From an uncultured Myxococcales bacterium (lineage in GTDB: Bacteria; Myxococcota_A; UBA9042): 64,000 bases of DNA. Position 1 is the stretch's first letter, and every line of letters starts with the position of its first letter. The position numbers were made by a program, and so were the translations under genes. The stretch is from positions 1-64,000 of the forward strand of contig CAITYF010000090.1 of NCBI GenBank assembly GCA_903896545.1, read 5' to 3'. The notes beneath the pieces were generated by a model. It searched no databases and had not been told where the DNA came from. It saw only the letters and a list, made by a program, of their open reading frames with translations. This document shows positions 33,937-42,569 of the stretch, piece after piece.

Positions 33937-36900
33937 TGCTGAACCGTCGCCACTTTACGCGCCTCCTGCTCGCGGCCTCGACGCTGCTTTCGCTTTCCGC
34001 GTCTGCACAGCAGATCCACTTGCTGCCCAAGTACGCGATCCGCGGTGAAGAAATCACCGATACCGTCGCCATCAAGCAGGAACGCAAGGGCTTTGAGGCT
34101 TCGTACCAGCAGTTCCGCCTCGCCGCGAGTGATTACCAGGCAGCGGTCAAAGAGTTCATCGGTCGCGAGATCGGTACGCGCAAGACGGCGTTGAACGAGC
34201 AATACAAGGGCCAGATCGACGCGCTGGACAAAGCACAGTACGACCTGCGCCGCGACGCGATCGCGCGCATGGAGGAGTTTGTCTACCGCCACCGCGATCA
34301 CGACGTCTACACGCCGGACACGCTTTTCCGCTTGGCGGAGCTGTACTACGAAGACACGAAGGCCAGTTACGGCCGTGGCCAGGATCAGTACAACCGCGAT
34401 TTGGAGCTCTACAACCGCGGCAAGATTCTGGATCCGCCGCGGGACCCGGATCAGGACTTTTCGCGCTCGATCGCCATCTACAAGTACCTCCACTGGCTGC
34501 CAGAAGGCACCAAGATGGACAGCCTCGCGGGCAAGCTGGAAGGCCAGACGCTGGAGAAGCGTTGGCCGAACTACAAGTACGGCGACGCCGCGATGTATTT
34601 GCAGGGCTTCTGTGAGTCGGAACAGGGCGAAACGGAGAAGTCGATCGCGACGTTCTCGCAAATTGAAGCGCACTACCCGAAGTCGACCTACGTGCCGGAA
34701 GCGTGGCTGCGCGTCGGTGAAATGTGGTTTGAAGAGAATGAGTTTGAGAACGCGGCAGACGCCTACAAGCACGCGGCAGACGCGGCGTTGCGCGGCAACG
34801 ACGACGCGAACTACATGCTCGCGCTGTACAAGCTCGGTTGGTCGCACTTCCAGCTCTACAAGTACCCGGACGCGGTGCGCTACTTCCAGAAGCTCATCGA
34901 GTACGAAGTGCTGAACCAGGCCAAGCTCTCGCCCAGAGCGAAGCAGCTGAATCTGCGCAAGGAAGCGATCGAGTACCTGGCCAAGTCGCTGGCGGAACCG
35001 TCGTGGGATGAAGACGGCTGTGATGACTTTGGCGCGGAAGACTTCCACCAAGGCTGCATTCAGCTGGATCCGGCGCTGCGTCCGCGCTTGTACGTGTCGT
35101 CGATCATCGAGCCGAAGTTCGACGACGAGTTCAAGTCCGACACGTGGCAGAACGTGGCACAGGGTGAAATCCTGACGCGCCTGCAGAGCAACTTCAATGC
35201 GCGCCAGGACGTGCGCAAAGACCTGACGTCGGGCGACAAGCCGTATCTGTTCGACATCTTGATGATGTACGGCAACACGCTCTACGAGCAGTCCGAAGAC
35301 GAATACTACCGTCAGGCGGTTCTGGTCTACGGGTACGCGATCGACCGGTGGCCGATGGCGCGTGAAGCGCAGGCCATGCAGCGCAAGGTCATTCGCTCGA
35401 TTGACATTCTGGCGGCCGCGGCGGATGGCTGCCGCGAGCAGCTGCAAAAACACAAGGACAATACCAAACCGCTCAGTGAACAGGCGCTGAACAGCGCGCT
35501 GCTGTGCTTGAAGATGTCGCTGTCCGACCAGAGTCGGCAGACGATCGAGCGCAAGAAATACCTGACGATGTTCGGCAAGGACTCGGCGTGGTTTGAGAAG
35601 TGGGGCAGCGACAAGGATCTGGCGGCGCAGGTCGACGATACGACGACCAAGTACCGCAGCGAGTTCGCGATGCTGATGTTGCGCGAAGCGCAGGCGCTCA
35701 AGGCCATCCCCGGCAAGATGGACGAGGCGATGGACAAGTACGCGGAAGCCGCGCGCGAGTTCGAGTCGATCCTGAAGGCGGACCCGAAGTCGGCCAAAGC
35801 GTACGAGATCGCCTGGATTCTGGGCGAATCGCTGTATTTTGGTGGTAGCCGTTGCAAAGGCATGCCCAGTGACGCGCCTCCTCCTCCTCCCCCGGCGCCG
35901 GCGAAGCCAGTCAAGGGCAGGCCCGCGGCGACGACGGCTGCGGTGACAACGGCTGATGCCGGTGCGCCGCCCATGTGGCCTGCGCCGATCGTGCCCATGG
36001 TGAAGAAGGCATGCGAGTCGATGCGGCGTTCGCTGGAGTACTACGTGCTCGTGCGCGACTGGAAAGGACCGCGACCGCTGGCGGACGACAGCAAGCCCGA
36101 AGCGCCGAAGTACGCCGACCACCGTGAAGAGGCCGGCATGTCGGCGATGGGCGCGGCGAAGCTGATCCTGCAGGCGCGCGCCTCCTACCCGAAGGACGAT
36201 CCGGAACACTTGGCGGCGCTGCAGCTGGCTGACATCCGCCCGACCAAGGCGTCGGACGATGCCGAGGAAGAGGCGTGCAAGAAGGAAATCGAAGAGTCGA
36301 CGACCAAGCAGAAGACGTGCCACGTCAAGCCGTTGCCCATGGACGAGATGACCGTGGACTGGATGCAGCTGGTCGATCACTACATGGCGACGAACCTGAA
36401 CGAAGTGTTCAAGGAGGACCCGGACCGCATCCCGAAGTTGGCGCTGCAGGTCGCGGAACTGCTCTACAAGAATCGGCAGTTTGACCACAACGACAAGCTG
36501 GCTACGGAAAAGCTCAAGCCGGACTTCTGGTCGGCGCGCGAGCGTTTGTGGTGGATTCTGAACAAGTTCTCCAAGACGACGCTGGCGGAAGAAGCCTACA
36601 AGGACTTGATTGAATCGTACTCGATTGAGCAGGATTTCGAGAAGCTTCAGGAACTCGCCCAGTGGGGTGAAGACCACGAGATCGGCGATCCGGAGAGCCG
36701 CAAGAAGATCCGCGAAGTGGTGAAGGAAAAGGCGCTCGGTGACATCGCGAAGGCGGGTGACAACGCGTTGGCCAAAGCCGACAAGGAAGTCGCGCAGGTC
36801 GAAACCGTCGCGGATCCGGAGCAGGCGGGCAAGATGCTGGCCGAAGCGCGGGCGACTTACGCGCGTGCCGGCGAGCTCTACTACAACCTGCGCAAGCAAG

Positions 36901-38189
36901 TGCCTGTGGACGACACGTCGCGGCAGAAAGCGGCGCTGATGAACGCGGCGCGCGCCTACTACCGCGGCGAGCAGTGGGATACCTGCGTGGAAGTGCTGAA
37001 GGAAGCGGAAGAGAAGATCCGCGCGGCGCAGACCAAGGATCCGAAGGAAATTGAGCTGAACCTGAAGCGTTTGGAAGAAATCGTGCAAATGCGCGCAGAT
37101 CTGAACTTCAAGTTCTTCAAGATCCGCGAAGCGATCGCCGACTTCCGCGTGCTGTACGACAACGCGATCAAGTCGACGGAGAAAGACGCGCCCAAGAAAG
37201 CCGCGAAGTACCTGACCAACGCGGCGCAGTTAGCGTTCTTCAACAGCGACTGGGATCTGGCCAACGAGTTGGACCGACAGATCATGGCGCGCTACGAGAA
37301 GGACACGGACCCGGAAGCGAAGAAGCGCGTCGTCGGATCGGCGTGGCGCATTCAGGAAAACTTCCAGAAGCGCGGCGACATTCCGCACCAGATTGAGGCG
37401 TTGGAAGCGTTCATCACGCGGTACGCGGCGGACACGCAGAACTCGATGAAGGTGTTCAAGGCCTACACGATGATCGCCGACATCAACGAGTCGCGCGGCG
37501 ACAAGAAGAGCGCGGAAAAGGTCTACAAGCGGATCCTCGAAGCCTTCGTGAAGGGTGGCTACAAGCTGGGCGGTGCGGAAGCGACGGCGGCGGCGCAGGC
37601 GCAGTTCAAGCTGATGGAGCCGCGTTACGATAGTTTCTTGAAGACGAAGATCCAGCCGAATCCGAAGCTGACGCCGGCCAAGCAGCAAGGCGAAGTGATC
37701 AAACAGGCGAAGGCGATGCTGGATACGTTGCTCGGTCCGGAGCGCGAAGTGGTGAACGCTGAGGGCAAGAAGTCGACCGAACGCGACAACGCGAAGGGCT
37801 TGTACGGCGAGTACGACCTGGAAGTGACGAAGTACCAGTCGCAGAACTGGTCCTACGCTGCGTACCTGTACCGCGCGAAGTTGCTGCAGTATCTGGCGCG
37901 AACGATCTACTCGGCGCCGCAGCCGGAAAACATGTCGGAAGAGGAACAGGCGGCGTTGGACGAGTTCCTTGAAAAGTTCGGCAAGCAAATCGAAGACAAG
38001 GCGATTCGCGACCTGACGGCGGCGTTGAAGGACGCCGAGGCCAAGGGCGCCGTCAACCAGTGGGTGACCGACTTGCGTAAGGCGATCAACCAGTACAAGC
38101 CCAAGGAATACCCTCTGTTGAAGGACGAGAAGCGCCTCGTTCTGGATCCGTCGGGCACGCTGCCTGAGACGGACAAGGAGCTTCGATGA
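33936..38189 (+). CDS. Very large exported TPR protein (1417 residues)
   Basis: The ATG at 33936 overlaps the stop of the preceding gene (TGATG). The N-terminus NRRHFTRLLLAASTLLSLSA is a signal peptide with an Arg pair followed by x-Phe, so a Tat signal is possible; tatB/tatC lie at 52.5-54.8 kb. The mature part is helical throughout. TPR-type repeats occur near 115-330 (LAELYYEDTKASY, EQGETEKSIATFSQIEAHYP, LYKYPDAVRYFQKLIEYEV), at about 590-640, and again in the C-terminal half (1040-1240). A Pro/Ala-rich break at about 645-690 separates the halves. It resembles the AgnA/GltD-type periplasmic scaffolds of Myxococcus by size and context only. Confidence 0.78.
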   Translation: MLNRRHFTRLLLAASTLLSLSASAQQIHLLPKYAIRGEEITDTVAIKQERKGFEASYQQFRLAASDYQAAVKEFIGREIGTRKTALNEQYKGQIDALDKAQYDLRRDAIARMEEFVYRHRDHDVYTPDTLFRLAELYYEDTKASYGRGQDQYNRDLELYNRGKILDPPRDPDQDFSRSIAIYKYLHWLPEGTKMDSLAGKLEGQTLEKRWPNYKYGDAAMYLQGFCESEQGETEKSIATFSQIEAHYPKSTYVPEAWLRVGEMWFEENEFENAADAYKHAADAALRGNDDANYMLALYKLGWSHFQLYKYPDAVRYFQKLIEYEVLNQAKLSPRAKQLNLRKEAIEYLAKSLAEPSWDEDGCDDFGAEDFHQGCIQLDPALRPRLYVSSIIEPKFDDEFKSDTWQNVAQGEILTRLQSNFNARQDVRKDLTSGDKPYLFDILMMYGNTLYEQSEDEYYRQAVLVYGYAIDRWPMAREAQAMQRKVIRSIDILAAAADGCREQLQKHKDNTKPLSEQALNSALLCLKMSLSDQSRQTIERKKYLTMFGKDSAWFEKWGSDKDLAAQVDDTTTKYRSEFAMLMLREAQALKAIPGKMDEAMDKYAEAAREFESILKADPKSAKAYEIAWILGESLYFGGSRCKGMPSDAPPPPPPAPAKPVKGRPAATTAAVTTADAGAPPMWPAPIVPMVKKACESMRRSLEYYVLVRDWKGPRPLADDSKPEAPKYADHREEAGMSAMGAAKLILQARASYPKDDPEHLAALQLADIRPTKASDDAEEEACKKEIEESTTKQKTCHVKPLPMDEMTVDWMQLVDHYMATNLNEVFKEDPDRIPKLALQVAELLYKNRQFDHNDKLATEKLKPDFWSARERLWWILNKFSKTTLAEEAYKDLIESYSIEQDFEKLQELAQWGEDHEIGDPESRKKIREVVKEKALGDIAKAGDNALAKADKEVAQVETVADPEQAGKMLAEARATYARAGELYYNLRKQVPVDDTSRQKAALMNAARAYYRGEQWDTCVEVLKEAEEKIRAAQTKDPKEIELNLKRLEEIVQMRADLNFKFFKIREAIADFRVLYDNAIKSTEKDAPKKAAKYLTNAAQLAFFNSDWDLANELDRQIMARYEKDTDPEAKKRVVGSAWRIQENFQKRGDIPHQIEALEAFITRYAADTQNSMKVFKAYTMIADINESRGDKKSAEKVYKRILEAFVKGGYKLGGAEATAAAQAQFKLMEPRYDSFLKTKIQPNPKLTPAKQQGEVIKQAKAMLDTLLGPEREVVNAEGKKSTERDNAKGLYGEYDLEVTKYQSQNWSYAAYLYRAKLLQYLARTIYSAPQPENMSEEEQAALDEFLEKFGKQIEDKAIRDLTAALKDAEAKGAVNQWVTDLRKAINQYKPKEYPLLKDEKRLVLDPSGTLPETDKELR

Positions 38190-40183
38190 ACGCGAAGTTC
38201 CGCATTTCTGCTTGGCTTCTGGCTGCAACCTTTGGCGTCACTGCGTGCGGTGGTGCTGATACGGTGGATGACAAGGCGGGCGCCAACGCCCAACCGATCG
38301 AGCCGACGCGTCCGATCGCGCCGGAGCCGCCGCCACTGGAACAACCCGCGGCGGTGACGCCCGTCGTAGCGGCAGCACCCGCGCCGTCGCCGACAGATGC
38401 GGCGACCGAAGTTGCGCCGGTTGCCGAGTCGCCGTTGCCGGACAAGCCCACGCCGACGGACAAGAAGAACGAAGATGAGAACGGTGCGCCGATCATGCCG
38501 GCGGATATTCGCTTCACGACTTCACCCGCTGAAGCGCAGTTGAACGAGGGCGTGAACTTCCTGAAGGAGAATAACCTTTTTGAAGCACGGCAGCATCTGC
38601 AGGCCGCGACCCAGGCGGATCCGAAGTCGGCTACGGCTTGGTACAATCTGGCGATCACGCAGTTTCGCTCCGGCAGCATGGAAGACGCGGAAGCGGCCGT
38701 TGGGCAAGCGGTGGTGTTGAACCCGACCTACTCGCGCGCAGTGGTGCTGCAGTCCGTGCTCTACTTGCGCAAACACGAGTCTGCGCGCGCCTTGGACGCC
38801 GTGGACAAGGCGCTCGTTGCGCGGCCACAGGACGTGATGCTCATGGCGGCGCGTGCGCGTGCGCTGGTGGCGGACAAGCAGTTCCAGCCGGCGATTGATC
38901 AGTGCATCAAAGGCATCAAAATCGATCAGGACAATCCCGAACTGATGCGCACGTTGGGTGAAGCGTACCTGTCGATGGGCCGTGAAGGTTTGGCCAAAAT
39001 GGCCCTGGAACGCGCTTGGAGTGTGTACACGGGTGACGCGGAAGCGCCGCCGGGGGCCGATGAAGGCCTCTACAAAGGCAAGAAGACCTACTCGATGCGA
39101 GTGGCGCACGGCGGCGGGAGTTGGCGTGGACCGGGTTCGGAGGCGCTGGATCGCGACGCCGGCATGGCGCAGATCTACTACCTGTACGGTCAGATGGCGC
39201 TGAAGCGCGATGAAATCGAGAATGCCCGCGATCAGTTCCTGAAAGCGACGCAGACGCGCCCGGACTACGCAGAAGCGTGGAACAACGTGGGTGTGTGCTG
39301 GATCATCGCGAAGAAGGCGGACGAGGCGATTGAAGCCTTGAATAAGGCGCTGGAAATTGAACCGACGCTGCTTGAAGCGCGCGTGAATCTCGGCAGCGCC
39401 TGGCGCATCAGCCGTGACCCGCAGAAGGCGGAGAAGGCGAAGGCGGAATACGAGCGCGCGATGAAGCAGGATCCGCGCAACCCTGCGATCCACTTTGACC
39501 TGGGTATTCTGTACATGGAAAACCCGATGCCGGACGTCGGCGGTGATCTGGAGCGGTTCCAGCGGGCGCTCGATTACTTCCAGGCATACTTGGAGCTCAA
39601 AGGCTCGCAGACGGACCCGAAGGATCCGGTGCGCGACTACATTCAGGAAGCGACGAACCTGCGCAAGATTGAGCAGGACAAGCGCAAGGCCAAGGAACAA
39701 GGCGAGAAAGACGCCGAGGAATCGCGCAAGCAAAAAGCCGAGGAAGAGCGCAAGAAGCTGGAAGAAGAGCGCGCCAAACAGGCGGCGGAAGACGCGAAGA
39801 AGGAAGAGGAAGCGCGCAAGAATGGCGTGCCGCCGCCGGAAACGACGCCTCCGCCCAGTGAGGGCACTACGCCCCCGCCTGCGGACGGAACGACGCCGCC
39901 TCCGCCGACGGATACCACGCCTCCGCCGCCGAGTGACACGACGCCGCCTCCGGCGAGCGACACGACGCCTCCGCCGCCGTCGGATATCACGCCTCCGCCG
40001 CCGGCTGACCCGACGCCTGCGCCGCCGCCGCCCGCGGATCCGACACCGCCGCCTCCCGCGGCCCCGACTCCACCGCCGCCGGCCGACCCAGCGCCGCCGC
40101 CGCCCGCAGATCCGACTCCGCCGCCGAGCGACCCGGTTCCGCCGCCGCCGTCGGATGACCCGCCGCCGCCCCCGCCGCCGTAG
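38186..40183 (+). CDS. TPR lipoprotein with Pro-rich C-terminal tail
   Basis: It overlaps the previous gene by 4 bp (ATGA). The lipobox GVTAC places the acylated Cys at about 21, and a Pro/Ala linker runs to about 110. Five to seven TPRs follow (AEAQLNEGVNFLKENNLFEA, KSATAWYNLAITQFRSGS, DYAEAWNNVGVCW, KADEAIEALNKALEIEPT). Then comes a charged helix of Lys/Glu repeats (about 490-550), and finally about 110 residues of PPPPxDTTP repeats that could span peptidoglycan or bind partners. The anchoring membrane (inner or outer) is unclear: residue +2 is Gly rather than Asp. It is probably an assembly factor of the same complex. Confidence 0.82.
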   Translation: MNAKFRISAWLLAATFGVTACGGADTVDDKAGANAQPIEPTRPIAPEPPPLEQPAAVTPVVAAAPAPSPTDAATEVAPVAESPLPDKPTPTDKKNEDENGAPIMPADIRFTTSPAEAQLNEGVNFLKENNLFEARQHLQAATQADPKSATAWYNLAITQFRSGSMEDAEAAVGQAVVLNPTYSRAVVLQSVLYLRKHESARALDAVDKALVARPQDVMLMAARARALVADKQFQPAIDQCIKGIKIDQDNPELMRTLGEAYLSMGREGLAKMALERAWSVYTGDAEAPPGADEGLYKGKKTYSMRVAHGGGSWRGPGSEALDRDAGMAQIYYLYGQMALKRDEIENARDQFLKATQTRPDYAEAWNNVGVCWIIAKKADEAIEALNKALEIEPTLLEARVNLGSAWRISRDPQKAEKAKAEYERAMKQDPRNPAIHFDLGILYMENPMPDVGGDLERFQRALDYFQAYLELKGSQTDPKDPVRDYIQEATNLRKIEQDKRKAKEQGEKDAEESRKQKAEEERKKLEEERAKQAAEDAKKEEEARKNGVPPPETTPPPSEGTTPPPADGTTPPPPTDTTPPPPSDTTPPPASDTTPPPPSDITPPPPADPTPAPPPPADPTPPPPAAPTPPPPADPAPPPPADPTPPPSDPVPPPPSDDPPPPPPP

Positions 40184-40199
40184 CCTTCAGGAGGTCAGA

Positions 40200-40538
40200 A
40201 TGAACTGCTGGAAATACGTAGCGAAAACGACTGTCGTACTGGGTGTGCTCGCGGCCATGCTGAGCGCCGTTGGGGCACTTGCGCAGCAGGCGCCGGAGCG
40301 CAAGAGCAAGCTCAAGGGCACCAAAGGTACCGGCAACATTCGCGTCAACGACGTCGATCGCGGCAGCGGCGGTGGCGGCGGTGAAGAACTCGCTGGCCCC
40401 ATCGAGATCGAAGGCAAAATCTACAAGCCGAGCGTTTTCTACGTCGTGGCACGTCGCAGTTGGAACTACGAAAGTCTTGATTTCAAACAGGACTTCGTGG
40501 ATCGCATCGTCAAGGGCGCGCTGAAGCGGCCATTCTGA
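40200..40538 (+). CDS. Small exported protein, last gene of the TPR operon
   Basis: The ATG at 40200 is preceded by a near-perfect AGGAGGT 4 nt upstream, one of the strongest ribosome binding sites in the window. The 112 residues start with a signal peptide (hydrophobic 9-27, cleavage near ALAQQ). A Lys/Gly-rich linker follows, then a compact C-terminal segment IEIEGKIYKPSVFYVVARR ... DFVDRIVKGALKRPF. The strong translation signal and end-of-operon position fit an abundant structural subunit. No family recognised. Confidence 0.78.
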   Translation: MNCWKYVAKTTVVLGVLAAMLSAVGALAQQAPERKSKLKGTKGTGNIRVNDVDRGSGGGGGEELAGPIEIEGKIYKPSVFYVVARRSWNYESLDFKQDFVDRIVKGALKRPF

Positions 40539-40547
40539 GCGACGCCG

Positions 40548-41045
40548 TTACTTCCGGGCGATCCGTTCGCGCAAGGCTTGGTTGACCGGTTCGGGCACCA
40601 GCGGGCTGATGTCCCCGCCCAGACTCGCCACTTCGCGCACCAGGTGCGAGCTCACGAAGAAGTGCGACTTTTCCGTCATCATGAACACGGTCTCCAGCGA
40701 CGGCGCGAGAACGTTGTTCATCGTCGCCATCTGGAACTCGGTCTCAAAGTCAGCCACACCACGCAGCCCGCGCAATACGGCGGTGGCGTGATGCGCGCGC
40801 GCCGCTTCAACCATCAGCCCGTCAAAGATGACAACGCTGACGCGCGGCTCATCGTCGAAGCACGCCTTCACCAGCGCCTGACGTTCTTCCAGCGTGAACA
40901 TGGCGCGTTTGTTCATGTTCTGCGCCATCGCGACGACGACCTGGTCAAAGACCCGCAGCGCGCGCTGGATGATGTTGAGGTGGCCGTTGGTGAGCGGATC
41001 GAACGATCCGGGATAAAACGCAATAGTGTGGATCGCATCAGGCAT
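40548..41045 (-). CDS. coaD: Phosphopantetheine adenylyltransferase
   Basis: This enzyme catalyses the penultimate step of coenzyme A synthesis. The start at 41045 has GGAGGT 5 nt upstream, giving 165 residues. The signature FYPGSFDPLTNGHLNII has the T/HxGH-type nucleotidyltransferase motif, RGLRGVADFETEFQMA contacts substrate, and SSHLVREVASLGGD is the family's C-terminal ATP-side motif. It converges with the TPR operon, only 9 nt between stops, and lies 57 nt downstream of the CCA-transferase-like gene on the same strand. Confidence 0.95.
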   Translation of the reverse strand: MPDAIHTIAFYPGSFDPLTNGHLNIIQRALRVFDQVVVAMAQNMNKRAMFTLEERQALVKACFDDEPRVSVVIFDGLMVEAARAHHATAVLRGLRGVADFETEFQMATMNNVLAPSLETVFMMTEKSHFFVSSHLVREVASLGGDISPLVPEPVNQALRERIARK

Positions 41046-41102
41046 CAGGACCTCCAAACCAACCGGCGCCGATGGTAGCCGACCGTGATGGGCTGGCAAG
41101 AA

Positions 41103-42476
41103 TCAGGCTGAAGCAAACGTCGCCAGTGCCGCTGCCAAGGCGGCTTGTGCGTTGCCGCCGAGGAGCTGCACGTCCTCCGCAGCGCTCAATGCGGCGCGAA
41201 ACTGCGGGCCGGGCCTGCGTCCAAGCGCGCGGAGCGTATCGCCGGTGACAAAAAGTTGTGGCGCCCACGCCTCCCTGATCGTGCCCGCGCGATCCAGGCG
41301 CAGCGTCCGGGCGCGATCGGCGTCACCCAGCGCAGAGCGGAGGATGAGCGCAGCGTCAGCGTCTGCAAGGCGCAGGATGCGGATCCACGCCGGCGTCTGC
41401 GCGACCATCCTCAGATCGGGAAGCGTTGAGGGCAGCGCGTCGGCAAGCTCCCAAACCGTCAGGAGCCGCCGGATATCGTGGCGCGCGAGCTTGAGGTCAT
41501 CGGCAAGACGCTGTGCGGTCCAAGAGGCGCGGACGGGATAAAGGACCACAGCGAGCGCCAAGGGGAGGTCAACGGCTCCATCGAGCGCGTGGCCAGCGGG
41601 CTCGACGAATCCGCGCAAGCGAGCGACTTCGTGATGCGCGTGGGCGATTCGATCGGCGGCCTGACGCTGCCCGCCCTGCAGCGCGGCGAGTTCCGGCCAG
41701 ACAACAGGTCCCAATTTTAAGTGCGAGATGAGGCCAACGGCGTGCGGTGCCGATGGCGCCCGGAGCATCGCTTGAAGTTCGTCGCGCACGCGTTCCGCGG
41801 ACACCCGCGCGAGAGTCGGGGCTAGCGTTTGGATCGCGTCCTCCGTCGCCGGGTCGATCGTCAGCTCAAAGCGCGCGGCGAAACGGGGTGCGCGCAGTAG
41901 ACGGAGAGCATCCTCGGTGAAGCGCTCATGCGGTACGCCGATCGCGCGCAGCCTCCGGTCGTGGAGGTCCGCTAGCCCGCCAACCCAGTCGACGACAGCC
42001 GCGCGCGTTTCGTCGATATCCAGTGGATCGCACAGGAGGCCGTTGATCGTGAAGTCGCGCCGCAGCACGTCCTCGCGGGCGTCCGTGAACCGCACCTCTG
42101 TCGGCCGCCGGCCGTCCTCGTAGCCGCTTTCCGCACGAAACGTCGCGACCTCAATCTCATGCAACGCACCCGTCCGATCGCGCTGATGGACCCGCAAGAC
42201 GCCAAACGCCACGCCAACTTCCACGACGTGCTGAAACACCGCGCGAACTTCCGGCGGATGTGCGCTCGTCGCGACGTCAAAGTCCTTAGGCGAGAGGTGC
42301 AGAAGCAGATCCCGCACGCAGCCGCCGACCAGATAGGCAGCGTGACCCGCAGCGCGCAATTGCCGCACGACGGCAACGGCCGCTTGGCATGCTGGAGTTG
42401 GTGGAAGATGGACGCGCTCAACGATTTGCACGGCGCTAGCATAACGCACCGCGTCACCAAGAGGTAGCGATTGCAC
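41103..42476 (-). CDS. CCA tRNA nucleotidyltransferase / poly(A) polymerase family
   Basis: A class II nucleotidyltransferase. The 457 residues show VGGCVRDLLL with the catalytic DFDVAT, then RRDFTINGL, DLHDRRLRAIG and the tRNA/poly(A)-family neck FTEDALRLLRAPRFAARF. The C-terminal half is helical and divergent. Two of the three tRNAs here lack an encoded CCA, so CCA addition is needed in this organism, but poly(A) polymerase cannot be excluded. The start is a GTG at 42476, with no good ribosome binding site; an internal start is possible. It is divergent from the giant lipoprotein gene. Confidence 0.87.
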   Translation of the reverse strand: MQSLPLGDAVRYASAVQIVERVHLPPTPACQAAVAVVRQLRAAGHAAYLVGGCVRDLLLHLSPKDFDVATSAHPPEVRAVFQHVVEVGVAFGVLRVHQRDRTGALHEIEVATFRAESGYEDGRRPTEVRFTDAREDVLRRDFTINGLLCDPLDIDETRAAVVDWVGGLADLHDRRLRAIGVPHERFTEDALRLLRAPRFAARFELTIDPATEDAIQTLAPTLARVSAERVRDELQAMLRAPSAPHAVGLISHLKLGPVVWPELAALQGGQRQAADRIAHAHHEVARLRGFVEPAGHALDGAVDLPLALAVVLYPVRASWTAQRLADDLKLARHDIRRLLTVWELADALPSTLPDLRMVAQTPAWIRILRLADADAALILRSALGDADRARTLRLDRAGTIREAWAPQLFVTGDTLRALGRRPGPQFRAALSAAEDVQLLGGNAQAALAAALATFASA

Positions 42477-42569
42477 CCGGTCTGCGATATGCTAGCTGGA
42501 TTGGCCGACGTGAGCCGTCGCGGTATTTTTGCCGCGCCTCTGCGAATTCGGCGCTGAACAGGTGTTGGC

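Noticed and set aside
33735..37088. 1117-codon open frame antisense to the TPR scaffold
   Set aside because: The composition (Arg, Leu, Val, His) and lack of any signal or domain mark it as an antisense shadow.
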